Positions 40,741 through 49,071 of a stretch of 64,000 nt of DNA are shown here, piece after piece (within the stretch, counting starts at the first letter, position 1; every line of letters starts with the position of its first letter). Origin of the DNA: Sulfitobacter donghicola DSW-25 = KCTC 12864 = JCM 14565 (GTDB lineage Bacteria > Pseudomonadota > Alphaproteobacteria > Rhodobacterales > Rhodobacteraceae). The stretch lies in assembly GCF_000622405.1 (NCBI RefSeq), contig NZ_JASF01000005.1, forward strand, positions 3,212,863 through 3,276,862, read 5' to 3'. Made by a program: the position numbers and the translations under genes. The notes beneath the pieces are model-generated. The model ran no database searches, was not told the origin of the DNA, and worked only from the letters and a program-made list of their open reading frames with translations.

Positions 40741-42834
40741 ATGACAAAGACCGATTATGATGGTCCCATTCTAGAGATCGACAAGCTTTCGATTTCCTTC
40801 TTTACACGGTTGCGCGAAATCCCTGCGGTGATGGATTTTTCTGTCTCTATCAAACCCGGTGAAGCGGTTGGCGTGGTCGGCGAATCCGGCTGTGGCAAAT
40901 CAACTGTGGCGCTGGGCGTGATGCAGGATTTGGGCAAAAACGGCCGCATTGTTGGTGGTTCGATCAAATTCAAAGGCCGCGATCTGGGCGAGATGAGCGA
41001 TGCCGAGCTGCGCGATGTGCGCGGCAGTGAAATCGCCATGATCTACCAAGAGCCGATGGCCTCGCTAAACCCAGCCATGAAGATCGGCAAACAATTGGCC
41101 GAAGTTCCGATGATCCACGGTGGAATGTCCGAAAAAGAAGCCAACGAACGCGCGCTTCAGGTGGTCACGGATGTGAAACTGCCTGACCCGAAACGCATTC
41201 TCAACTCATACCCTCACCAGCTATCAGGGGGGCAGCAGCAGCGGATCGTCATCGCCATGGCGCTGATGTCTGAGCCGTCCTTGCTGATTTTGGATGAACC
41301 TACCACTGCGTTAGACGTGACCGTTGAGGCGGCTGTGGTTGAGCTGGTCAAAGACCTTGGCAAGAAATACGGCACCTCGATGCTGTTTATCTCACATAAC
41401 CTCGGGCTGGTTCTGGAAACCTGTGACCGCATTTGCGTGATGTATTCCGGCGAAGCGGTTGAGCGCGGATCAATCGAAGATGTCTTTGACGAGATGCAGC
41501 ACCCCTATACGCAGGCGCTGTTCCGCTCGATCCCCCTGCCCGGTGCGGATAAAAACGCCCGCCCACTGGTCGCGATCCCTGGAAACTTTCCCCTGCCGCA
41601 CGAACGCCCGAACGGCTGTAACTTTGGTCCGCGCTGCGATTATTTCGAGGCTGGCCGCTGTGATCAGGGCCCAATTCAAATGGCTGACGTTGAAGGCAAC
41701 GACCGCCATGCAACCCGCTGCCTGAAGTTCCAAGAAATCGACTGGCAGGCGCCGCTGGAAGTTGGCGAAGTCAAAGAAAAAGGCGAAGTGGGCGATGTTG
41801 TCCTGAAAATGGATAACCTCAAGAAATACTATCAGGTCGCGGCCAACGCCATGTTTGGCGGAGGCAATACCAAGGTGGTAAAGGCCAACGAAACCCTCAG
41901 CTTTGAGGCCCGCGAAAGCGAAACCCTTGCCATTGTGGGGGAAAGTGGCTGTGGTAAATCCACCTTTGCCAAAGTGTTGATGGGGCTAGAAACAGCCACA
42001 GACGGCACCATTTTGCTGGACAACGAAAGCATCGGCAGCGTGCCGATTGAAAACCGCAGCACCCAAAATGTCGCGGATGTTCAGATGGTTTTCCAAAACC
42101 CGTTTGATACGCTGAACCCGTCCATGACGGTTGGCCGTCAGATCGTTCGCGCGCTCGAGATTTTCAAAATCGGCAACAGCGAAAGCGACCGTTGGCAGCG
42201 GATGCTAGAGCTGCTGGACCTTGTGAAACTACCGCGTGAGTTTGCCACCCGTATGCCACGCCAGCTGTCTGGCGGGCAAAAGCAACGTGTGGGCATTGCG
42301 CGCGCCTTTGCGGGGGATGCGCGGATTGTGGTCGCGGATGAACCTGTCTCGGCCTTGGATGTATCGGTTCAGGCGGCGGTGACCGACCTGTTGATGGAAA
42401 TTCAACGCGAGCAGAAAACCACGCTGTTGTTCATTTCCCACGATCTCAGCATTGTGCGTTATCTTAGCGATCGTGTGATGGTGATGTATCTGGGCCATGT
42501 TGTTGAATTGGGCAGCACCGATCAAGTCTTTGCGCCCCCCTATCACCCCTATACCGAGGCCTTGCTATCTGCGGTGCCGATTGCGGACACTAAGGTAAAG
42601 AAAAAGCACATCGTTCTGGATGGCGATATTCCCTCTGCCATGAACCCGCCAACGGGTTGCCCGTTCCAGACGCGCTGCCGCTGGAAATCCAAGGTTGCTG
42701 GCAATCTGTGTGAAACCGAAGTGCCATCCGTGCGGATGTTAAACGGGGATCACCAGATCAAATGCCACCTGAGCCAAGAAGAGTTCGACGGCATGGAACC
42801 TGTCATTGAAATGGGCGACGTTGCGGCTGAATGA
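40741..42834 (+). CDS. ABC transporter, two fused ATP-binding domains (DppD-DppF type)
   Basis: A 697-residue protein with two complete ATPase halves: Walker A VGVVGESGCGKSTVALGVM (about residue 40) and AIVGESGCGKSTFAKVLM (about residue 400), ABC signatures LSGGQQQRIVIA and LSGGQKQRVGIA, Walker B LLILDEPTTALDVT and IVVADEPVSALDVS. Each half ends with the oligopeptide-type C-terminal domain with conserved Cys (GCNFGPRCDYF and GCPFQTRCRW). I start at 40741 because AAGGAG stands directly upstream; the longer frame to 40690 lies in the intergenic region. Energises the transporter made by the two permeases. Confidence 0.92.
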   Translation: MTKTDYDGPILEIDKLSISFFTRLREIPAVMDFSVSIKPGEAVGVVGESGCGKSTVALGVMQDLGKNGRIVGGSIKFKGRDLGEMSDAELRDVRGSEIAMIYQEPMASLNPAMKIGKQLAEVPMIHGGMSEKEANERALQVVTDVKLPDPKRILNSYPHQLSGGQQQRIVIAMALMSEPSLLILDEPTTALDVTVEAAVVELVKDLGKKYGTSMLFISHNLGLVLETCDRICVMYSGEAVERGSIEDVFDEMQHPYTQALFRSIPLPGADKNARPLVAIPGNFPLPHERPNGCNFGPRCDYFEAGRCDQGPIQMADVEGNDRHATRCLKFQEIDWQAPLEVGEVKEKGEVGDVVLKMDNLKKYYQVAANAMFGGGNTKVVKANETLSFEARESETLAIVGESGCGKSTFAKVLMGLETATDGTILLDNESIGSVPIENRSTQNVADVQMVFQNPFDTLNPSMTVGRQIVRALEIFKIGNSESDRWQRMLELLDLVKLPREFATRMPRQLSGGQKQRVGIARAFAGDARIVVADEPVSALDVSVQAAVTDLLMEIQREQKTTLLFISHDLSIVRYLSDRVMVMYLGHVVELGSTDQVFAPPYHPYTEALLSAVPIADTKVKKKHIVLDGDIPSAMNPPTGCPFQTRCRWKSKVAGNLCETEVPSVRMLNGDHQIKCHLSQEEFDGMEPVIEMGDVAAE

Positions 42835-43019
42835 TCCTGACGCCAACATCATAAAAGGGGCCGTTTTCTCTGCCTATCCTTGGAAAACAACAGCTTATCA
42901 AAGCTGAAAGGCGCCTTGGTTTTTTTGAATGAGCTGCCGATAAATCGATATTGAACTGATCTGGATCGGTCATCTTTTGCGGCAGCTATCTATTCGGCGC
43001 GGCCTTATCCCTGAAACGC

Positions 43020-43049
43020 AAAAAGGCGGCCGATGAGGGCCGCCTTTTT
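43020..43049. terminator. Bidirectional intrinsic terminator
   Basis: Stem GGCGGCC (43025-43031) / GGCCGCC (43038-43044) with flanking A run on the left (43020-43024) and T run on the right (43045-43049), so it works for both strands. It lies 186 bp after the ABC operon and 19 bp before the end of the minus-strand gene at 43068-43484, and ends transcription of both. Confidence 0.85.
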
Positions 43050-43067
43050 AGCATTTAGTCTAATCAA

Positions 43068-43484
43068 TTAGAACAATGGAAGCTCGAGCAGCGCCATTGC
43101 GATCACGCAGGGGAAATAGGCCGCTGCGAAAAAGAAGAACGACGGGAAGCGGCCGCGCATTGCGCTGCCTGCAATCGCCATAACCGGCCCCGCACATAGC
43201 GCCAATAGCGTTGGGATTGTGATCATCTCGTTATATTCAAATCCAGGCCCCCAAGGCATTGCCGCGTTTTCCAAACCAGCAGCAATGGTGCCTACAACCA
43301 TCCCCAACACGGCGCCCAGCAACATCGGTTTGACGTTCCGGCGCGCCGTGGGAGTGGAACTGGAAAGAGATGGAGAACTGAACATCGACGTTGCCGTGCC
43401 CTCACCCGTTGCCATTTCAGATTTGCCATAGCCCGCATGATTGTTGATCCGTGCGATACGCTGGTTAAAAATGTCTTGGCTCAT
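43068..43484 (-). CDS. Membrane protein of unknown function
   Basis: A 138-residue protein. The first 55 residues are polar (Ser/Thr-rich, soluble), then three hydrophobic segments (PMLLGAVLGMVVGTIAAGL; MITIPTLLALCAGPVMAIAG; SFFFFAAAYFPCVIAMALLE) follow. I start at MSQDIFNQRI (43484), as a TTAACC-containing element overlaps the ribosome-binding region of this start; the frame starting at 43502 is longer by six codons. No family is recognised. The promoter region carries a CtrA-like site, so cell-cycle control by CtrA is possible. Confidence 0.6.
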   Translation of the reverse strand: MSQDIFNQRIARINNHAGYGKSEMATGEGTATSMFSSPSLSSSTPTARRNVKPMLLGAVLGMVVGTIAAGLENAAMPWGPGFEYNEMITIPTLLALCAGPVMAIAGSAMRGRFPSFFFFAAAYFPCVIAMALLELPLF

Positions 43485-43522
43485 GTGGTTAACTCTCATC
43501 AAAACTCGTTACTCGGTACTCG

Positions 43523-43537
43523 TTAACCTATCGTTGA
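43523..43537 (-). promoter_or_regulatory. CtrA-like box upstream of the membrane protein gene
   Basis: TTAA (43523-43526), seven bases, TTGA (43534-43537): one mismatch from the TTAA-N7-TTAA consensus, 38 bp upstream of the start codon. It also overlaps TTAACC, the usual half-site. ctrA itself is in the window. Supports regulation but does not prove it. Confidence 0.4.
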
Positions 43538-43714
43538 GGAATTGGGCCAGAATTGGGCGCAAACTGGATGCCATTAAGACAGATCAGGCCTTGGTCACAG
43601 GGAAGTTTCCAAGATACACCAATAAAACAAAGAGGTTTTGGCCCTATCTGAGGCCATTTTGACGGGCGAGGTTACGCCCGAAAAATCGAAAATAACCGTA
43701 AAAAAATAAATGAA

Positions 43715-44317
43715 TCAGCTTCCCGCGATGATCCGAACGTAGTTTTTCGTCTCTCTATAGGGGGGAATTCCGCCGTACTTCTTAACCGCACCCGGACCTG
43801 CGTTATAGGCGGCCAATGCCAGACGCCATGATCCAAACGTATCATACTGTTGCTTAAGATACCGTGCGCCACCCTCTAGGTTTTGCGATGGAACTGTTGG
43901 GTCAACCCGCAACAAGGCCGCTGTGCCCGGCATCAACTGCGCAAGCCCGATCGCCCCAGCATGGGAAACCGCCTTGTGGTTCCAACGGCTTTCTTGATGC
44001 ACCAGACGCAGGAAAAGATCCTGTGGAATACCATGTTTATCTGCCGCAGCCCGCGCCATGGCCAAAAACGGCCCCTTATAGCGGCCCCGATATTTCTTGA
44101 CCTTGGCACCGCTGCCATCATCCCATTTCGTCGGTGTAACCACCTTTGGCGGCTGCAACCGGACCGAGCTGTTATATTGTGCGGTCGCACGCGTATCGAG
44201 CAGCTTTTTCTGTGTCGCAAACAGCTTGCTGCGGCTTTTTGATGAGAAAATATCGGCGGAAACGGGCGCGCCCATTCCGATTGATCCAGCTATCAATGCT
44301 ACTAGTGCTATGCGCAT
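43715..44317 (-). CDS. Lytic transglycosylase (SLT family)
   Basis: A 200-residue exported protein with a signal peptide ([20 protein letters not shown] then ADIFSS). The SLT domain covers about residues 90-200: catalytic Glu in [20 protein letters not shown] (about residue 105), then [14 protein letters not shown] and [20 protein letters not shown], the standard motif series. It cleaves peptidoglycan glycan strands to anhydromuropeptides. I start at 44317 for the signal peptide; an ATG seven codons earlier is possible. It faces ssb across a 209-bp gap. Confidence 0.9.
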   Translation of the reverse strand: MRIALVALIAGSIGMGAPVSADIFSSKSRSKLFATQKKLLDTRATAQYNSSVRLQPPKVVTPTKWDDGSGAKVKKYRGRYKGPFLAMARAAADKHGIPQDLFLRLVHQESRWNHKAVSHAGAIGLAQLMPGTAALLRVDPTVPSQNLEGGARYLKQQYDTFGSWRLALAAYNAGPGAVKKYGGIPPYRETKNYVRIIAGS

Positions 44318-44526
44318 ACTGCTCTTTGCCCTCAACATCGTGTTTGGCCGCCACTATATCAAACGCTACCGCCATGACCAGACCTTGCTGGTCTAGTTGT
44401 TCCGTCAAGACGATAAAGCATGTGTCCCTGCCTTGCGATACCGTTATAAAGACGCCGGACAGGTACGGCGAGATTCGGCCGATACCAGCGATCAATAGAC
44501 ATAATGAGACCAACAAGGAGAGCAGC

Positions 44527-45057
44527 ATGGCCGGCTCAGTGAACAAAGTTATCCTTATCGGCAATCTGGGCCGTGACCCAGAGGTCCGTAGTTTTCAGAA
44601 TGGCGGCAAAGTTTGCAACCTGCGCATTGCGACCTCTGAAACCTGGAAAGACAAAAACACGGGCGAGCGCCGTGAACGGACGGAATGGCACTCGGTTGCG
44701 ATTTTTAACGACGGGTTGGTGCGTATTGCCGAACAATACCTGCGCAAAGGCTCAAAGGTTTATATCGAAGGCCAGCTGCAAACCCGCAAATGGCAGGACC
44801 AATCCGGCGCAGACCGCTATTCGACCGAAGTTGTCCTTCAGGGCTTTGGCGGCACGCTGACCATGCTTGACGGTCGCGATGGCGGCGGCGGCGGTGGTTC
44901 TATGGGCGGCGGCGGTGGCGGCGGCGCGATGGGCGGCGGTGGCTATGACCAAGGCGGCGGCGGTTACGATCAGGGCGGTGGCTTTGGCGGTGGCGGCGGT
45001 GGCCAATCCTCTGGTGGTGGCGGTGCACGCGATCTGGATGACGAAATCCCGTTCTAA
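44527..45057 (+). CDS. ssb: Single-stranded DNA-binding protein
   Basis: SSB coats single-stranded DNA in replication and repair. The OB-fold domain is residues 1-110 ([20 protein letters not shown], then [20 protein letters not shown] and [20 protein letters not shown]); a glycine-rich linker of about 50 residues with GGGGGG tracts and a DDEIPF tip follow, the tip that binds partner proteins. Length 176 is normal. The ATG at 44527 has AAGGAG 7 bases upstream; the longer open frame before it is not coding. A terminator follows. Confidence 0.97.
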   Translation: MAGSVNKVILIGNLGRDPEVRSFQNGGKVCNLRIATSETWKDKNTGERRERTEWHSVAIFNDGLVRIAEQYLRKGSKVYIEGQLQTRKWQDQSGADRYSTEVVLQGFGGTLTMLDGRDGGGGGGSMGGGGGGGAMGGGGYDQGGGGYDQGGGFGGGGGGQSSGGGGARDLDDEIPF

Positions 45058-45093
45058 GATTTTGGTCCGGTTTTCCCCGTGAAAACAGGACAT

Positions 45094-45124
45094 AAGAAGG
45101 GCTAGCAGATTGTTAGCCCTTCTT
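45094..45124 (+). terminator. Intrinsic terminator of ssb
   Basis: Perfect 11-bp stem AAGAAGGGCTA (45094-45104) / TAGCCCTTCTT (45114-45124), 9-base loop, followed by CTTTCT. It lies 37 bp after the ssb stop codon. The T tract is short, so some read-through may occur. Confidence 0.75.
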
Positions 45125-45220
45125 CTTTCTCAGCACGCTGAATTGTTGAAACCCGCCCAACGGCCCTTTGGCCGCGATTGACACGCCCCCCTTCAATGCC
45201 AAAGACGCAAAGGTGTTTTG

Positions 45221-45526
45221 ATGGACCACGAACTAAAAGTATTCATTTTCGCTGCTGCGGTGATCGCTTTCGCCTATGTCGCGATTTACCCGCGCATGAC
45301 TGAAAAGACGCTGAACCGGATGATGGTTCTGGATCTTGGGTTATCCGCGGTTTTGGTCGTTATTGTGGGCCTGCTGTATTATGGCAGCGGCATACGGTTT
45401 TCGATGGTGCTGTTTACGGTGCCTTGGTGGGTGTTCACCTTGCTCAGCGCGGCAATTGTGGAAATCCCGTTTTTCATCTGGTTTTGCAAAAAATGGGATA
45501 TCGATCTTAGCCCGCCGTCAGACTAA
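45221..45526 (+). CDS. Small membrane protein, unknown function
   Basis: A 101-residue inner-membrane protein with about three hydrophobic helices (VFIFAAAVIAFAYVAIYP; MVLDLGLSAVLVVIVGLLYYG; MVLFTVPWWVFTLLSAAIVE) and a short polar tail CKKWDIDLSPPSD. I start at ATG 45221 with AGGTG upstream. No family is recognised. It lies between ssb and aroB and reads toward aroB; it ends only 5 bp from the aroB stop on the other strand. Confidence 0.6.
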   Translation: MDHELKVFIFAAAVIAFAYVAIYPRMTEKTLNRMMVLDLGLSAVLVVIVGLLYYGSGIRFSMVLFTVPWWVFTLLSAAIVEIPFFIWFCKKWDIDLSPPSD

Positions 45527-45530
45527 CCTG

Positions 45531-46643
45531 TCACCGTTGGGCCAAAGCGTCCGACAGGACCGATAGAACATCTGCCTTGGCAACATCACCCGTCACAAAA
45601 GACGTGCCGATATCGCTGGCCAGAATGAAACGAAGCTGCCCTTCGACAACCTTTTTATCCTGCCCCATCAGCCCCAGCAAAGCCTCGGCATCGGGTAAAT
45701 CACCTGGAATATCAGCCAGATCAACTTTCATCCCCATCGCCCGCAAATGCGCGCGCACACGGCTTGGCGCCTCTTGCGAACACAGGCCCATGCGGGAAGA
45801 CAGCTCAAACGCCAGCGCACAGCCAATCGCGACGCCCTCGCCATGCAATAGCCGATCAGAATAGCCCGTCGCGGCCTCCAGCGCGTGCCCGAAAGTATGA
45901 CCAAGGTTCAGCAAGGCGCGATCCCCCTGCTCTGTCTCGTCCCGCTCGACGATATCGGCTTTCATCTGGACCGAGCGGCGGACGGCTTCGACCCGTGCAG
46001 GCCCATCGCCATCGGCCAAGGCTGGCCCTTGTTGTTCGAGCCAGTCAAAGAATGCCGCATCGCCAAGCAGGCCGTATTTAACGACCTCACCATATCCTGC
46101 CAAAAAATCACGCGGCGTTAGCGTGCCCAGCACAGCCGTATCCGCCAAAACCAATGAGGGCTGGTGAAACGCGCCGACAAGGTTTTTGCCATGTGAGGTG
46201 TTGATCCCTGTTTTACCCCCGACCGAGCTATCAACCTGAGCCAGCAAAGACGTCGGGATTTGCACAAACCGTACACCACGGCGCAGCACAGCAGCCGCAA
46301 ACCCCACCAGATCCCCAATCACGCCGCCACCAAAGGCCACAACGATATCGCCCCGCTCGACCTGTTGCTCGAGCAGCCATTCAACGCAGCGCGTCAGCTC
46401 TGCCCAGCATTTTGTCGCCTCACCTGCGGGCAGTACGAGGGCCTCCATGCGAATGCCATCAGCCGCCAAACCGGCCCGCAAGGTATCCATATGCAATGCG
46501 GCCACGTTTTCATCGCTGATCACAGCCACCCGAGGGCGGCGCAGCAGCGGCGCAACATGCGCGCCCGCTTGGGCCAGCAAGCCAGGGCCGATCTCTACGT
46601 TATATTCGCGCCCCGGAAGCGCGACATGCACACGTTCATTCAT
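45531..46643 (-). CDS. aroB: 3-dehydroquinate synthase
   Basis: AroB makes 3-dehydroquinate from DAHP in the shikimate pathway, using NAD and a metal. The 370-residue protein has the NAD-binding FGGGVIGDLVGFAAAVLRRGV, the QIPTSLLAQVDSSVGGKTGIN active-site block near residue 120-145, and metal ligands in NLGHTFGHALE and HGEGVAIG. I start at 46643; the longer frame to 46685 runs inside aroK. aroK lies directly upstream and overlaps the start by eight bases, a standard aroKB pair. Confidence 0.96.
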   Translation of the reverse strand: MNERVHVALPGREYNVEIGPGLLAQAGAHVAPLLRRPRVAVISDENVAALHMDTLRAGLAADGIRMEALVLPAGEATKCWAELTRCVEWLLEQQVERGDIVVAFGGGVIGDLVGFAAAVLRRGVRFVQIPTSLLAQVDSSVGGKTGINTSHGKNLVGAFHQPSLVLADTAVLGTLTPRDFLAGYGEVVKYGLLGDAAFFDWLEQQGPALADGDGPARVEAVRRSVQMKADIVERDETEQGDRALLNLGHTFGHALEAATGYSDRLLHGEGVAIGCALAFELSSRMGLCSQEAPSRVRAHLRAMGMKVDLADIPGDLPDAEALLGLMGQDKKVVEGQLRFILASDIGTSFVTGDVAKADVLSVLSDALAQR

Positions 46644-47232
46644 CAATTTTCTCCAGAACGTCAGGACGGGATAAAAGCGTTTCAATCACCCGTTCGGCCA
46701 TATCATCAATAGACAGGTCATCGCCGCAGGTTACACAAAGCTCGGACAGGCGATAGATTGGCGTGCGTTTGGCAAATATCTCGGACAATGTTGCACGCGG
46801 ATCAGCGGTGCGCAGCAAGGGCCGTGTGTCTTTGTGTTTCACACGGTTCCATAACAGGTCCAGATCGGCGTCCAACCACAAGGCGACGCCTTTTTCCGCG
46901 ATATTGTTTCGGTTCACTTCGGCCAGATAGGCACCACCACCCGTGGACAGGATGCCGCTTTGGGTTTCCAGCAACCTTCGGATCACTTCGGTTTCGCGTT
47001 TGCGAAAGAAGGGTTCACCGTCGCGCTGGAAAATTTCAGGCACCGAAAGATTCGCAGCCGTTTCGATTTCTGCGTCGCTATCCAGAAACGGCACATCAAG
47101 TTTTGCAGCAACAGCGCGCCCCACTGCCGTCTTGCCAGCCCCCATCATACCGACCAAAGCCACCGTCTTTTTCAGACGAAAGCGTCGGGGAGGTCGGCGG
47201 ATGTCAGCCATGGATTGATCAATTTCACTCAT
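46636..47232 (-). CDS. aroK: Shikimate kinase
   Basis: AroK phosphorylates shikimate. Walker A GMMGAGKTAVGRAVAAKL begins near residue 28; the shikimate-binding DSDAEIETAANLSVPEIFQR and GGGAYLAEVNR segments are present, and the LID region has RPLL near residue 140. Length 198 is longer than 170-175 because of a basic N-terminal stretch (PPRRFRLKK). The ATG at 47232 is used here, with an alternative Met seven codons later. Overlaps aroB, so the two are likely made together. Confidence 0.94.
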   Translation of the reverse strand: MSEIDQSMADIRRPPRRFRLKKTVALVGMMGAGKTAVGRAVAAKLDVPFLDSDAEIETAANLSVPEIFQRDGEPFFRKRETEVIRRLLETQSGILSTGGGAYLAEVNRNNIAEKGVALWLDADLDLLWNRVKHKDTRPLLRTADPRATLSEIFAKRTPIYRLSELCVTCGDDLSIDDMAERVIETLLSRPDVLEKIDE

Positions 47233-47309
47233 TTGTACCTGAATGACGTGATCTTACCGGAAAGGCCATATATAGTTTAGGAAAATATTGGCAAATCAGG
47301 CAGAATTCC

Positions 47310-47462
47310 ATGTTAGGCAAACTCTTCAAGCTTCTGTTTATCCTAGCGATTATTGGATTCATCGCCCTTGTCGGCTTTGCATATGTTGGTCCCGAATTAG
47401 GAATCGACTTTGCGCCAACGACTCAGGAAATACATTTGCCCGTTACCCTGCAAGGGCAGTAA
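47310..47462 (+). CDS. 50-residue membrane protein
   Basis: Read directly: ATG 47310, TAA 47460-47462. The protein has a very short basic start (MLGKLFK), one hydrophobic helix (LLFILAIIGFIALVGFAYVG) and a polar tail rich in Pro, Thr and Glu (PELGIDFAPTTQEIHLPVTL). AGGCAG lies about 6 bases before the ATG. Its stop is four bases from the next gene's start, so an operon with the exported protein and xerD is likely. No named family is recognised; its layout and position look like a conserved gene. Confidence 0.65.
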   Translation: MLGKLFKLLFILAIIGFIALVGFAYVGPELGIDFAPTTQEIHLPVTLQGQ

Positions 47463-47466
47463 CGTG

Positions 47467-49071
47467 ATGACCGTCCCTGTACGGACCCTATTACGCGGCG
47501 CAATTTTTGGGCTATCGGTGCCCTTTTGCAGTTTAGCTATCGCAGAAACCGCAGCACCTTTATCCGTCATTGATTGGCTGGACAAACCCGCGCCACAGGC
47601 CCGCCTGCCCCGCGCGCCGATTATCACAACGCCAAAACCGCTCCAAACGCCCAAACCGATTGACGAGCCTGCCGTCACCAAAAGCGGCAGCGCGCCACAG
47701 GTGACAACCCGCCCCTTGGGCGCTGCCGTGCCGCGCAACGTTGGTCTGGTTCCGGCCTCGGTAACAGGTATGAAGCCCGATTTGTGGGCTGGCAGCCCTG
47801 TTGCGGCCCTTACGCGCAGGATCGATGCACTGCCAGAGCTGGGCTTGCCCGCCGCGAACGCCCTGCTGTTTTCATTGCTCCTTGCCGAAACCGCCCCACC
47901 AAAAGAAGGCGCGCAGGCGTTAGACACGCTCACCCTTGCGCGGGTGAAAAAGCTTGAGGCCCTTGGCGCGGTTGACCCTGCTATGGCTTTGGCCGAGCAG
48001 GCAGGCGCGATGACCTCGCGCCGCTTGTTTGATGTCTGGGCACAGTTAAACATGCTGGTAGGTACTGAAGATACCGCATGTGATGCTTTGGCCAAAGCAC
48101 CCTATCTGACCCAAGATTCCGCGATCAAAATTTTCTGCGCCGCGCGCGGCGGGGATTGGGACACAGCCATGCTGACTTTTGGCTCTGCCAAGGCGCTATC
48201 GCTTATTCCCATGGAAAAGCTGAATGTTCTGGATCGTTTCCTGAATCCTGATCTGTTTGAAGATGCCCCTCCTTTGGCCACCCCGCGCGAAATGGACCCG
48301 CTGACGTTTCGCCTGTTTGAAACCATCGGAGAGCCGCTCCCGACACGGCCGCTGCCCTATGCCTATGCCGTTGCCGATCTTCGCGATGTTGCGGGATGGA
48401 AGGCGCAACTGGAAGCCGCCGAACGCCTGACGCGAACGGGGGCCCTCCCCGATAACCGATTGCTTGGCCTGTTAACCGATCGCAAAGCGGCGGCATCGGG
48501 CGGGGTTTGGGACCATGTTCGCGCCGTTCAGCGGTTTGACACGGCGCTAAACACCCGTAGCGTCGATGCGATTTCAAAAACACTCCCCCCCGCGTGGCGC
48601 GAAATGCAAAGCGCCGAGTTGGAGGTGAGCTTCTCAACCTCGTTTCAAGAGCGCAGTAACGGGCTGGCCTTGAGCGGTTCATCCGCACGCATTCTAGCCT
48701 ATATGGGGCTTTTGTCTCCGTCCTATGAAACGGTCGCGGCGACCCTGCCCCAAGATCTGGATCTAGGGCCAAACGACGCCTTGTTGCGCGCCATTGCACG
48801 GGGGGAAGCCCCAGAAACCGCGCCCACAGCCGCCCTGCCGCGCGCCATATATGATGCCTTTGAAACGCCAACACCCAATCTGGCGTGGATGGCCATGGCA
48901 AAATCCCATCGGCTGGGCGAGGCCTTGCTGTTCACCCTAGACGATTTACGTGATGGCGCGCAGGGCGATAGCCAGTCTTTGCGCCGCGCGCTCAGCACTT
49001 TGCGTGCTTTGGGGCTGGAAGACACAGCGCGCCGCGCCGCGTTGCAAATCCTGCTACTGGAGCGCAGCTAA
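47467..49071 (+). CDS. Large exported protein of unknown function upstream of xerD
   Basis: A 534-residue protein with a signal-type N-terminus (basic start, hydrophobic GAIFGLSVPFCSLAIAETA). After a proline-rich stretch (residues about 45-80: PAPQARLPRAPIITTPKP) the rest is mainly alpha-helical, rich in Ala, Leu and Asp, with a repeat-like spacing of helices (LFSLLLAETAPP and LDTLTLARVKKLEALGAVD), suggestive of a TPR-like or solenoid fold. I recognise no catalytic motif. I start at 47467, the first ATG after the previous stop. It overlaps xerD by one base, so the three genes probably form an operon. Confidence 0.7.
   Translation: MTVPVRTLLRGAIFGLSVPFCSLAIAETAAPLSVIDWLDKPAPQARLPRAPIITTPKPLQTPKPIDEPAVTKSGSAPQVTTRPLGAAVPRNVGLVPASVTGMKPDLWAGSPVAALTRRIDALPELGLPAANALLFSLLLAETAPPKEGAQALDTLTLARVKKLEALGAVDPAMALAEQAGAMTSRRLFDVWAQLNMLVGTEDTACDALAKAPYLTQDSAIKIFCAARGGDWDTAMLTFGSAKALSLIPMEKLNVLDRFLNPDLFEDAPPLATPREMDPLTFRLFETIGEPLPTRPLPYAYAVADLRDVAGWKAQLEAAERLTRTGALPDNRLLGLLTDRKAAASGGVWDHVRAVQRFDTALNTRSVDAISKTLPPAWREMQSAELEVSFSTSFQERSNGLALSGSSARILAYMGLLSPSYETVAATLPQDLDLGPNDALLRAIARGEAPETAPTAALPRAIYDAFETPTPNLAWMAMAKSHRLGEALLFTLDDLRDGAQGDSQSLRRALSTLRALGLEDTARRAALQILLLERS

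Noticed and set aside
44146..44526. Long N-terminal extension of ssb
   Set aside because: The open frame before 44527 overlaps the transglycosylase gene; SSB begins at 44527 with a proper ribosome-binding site.
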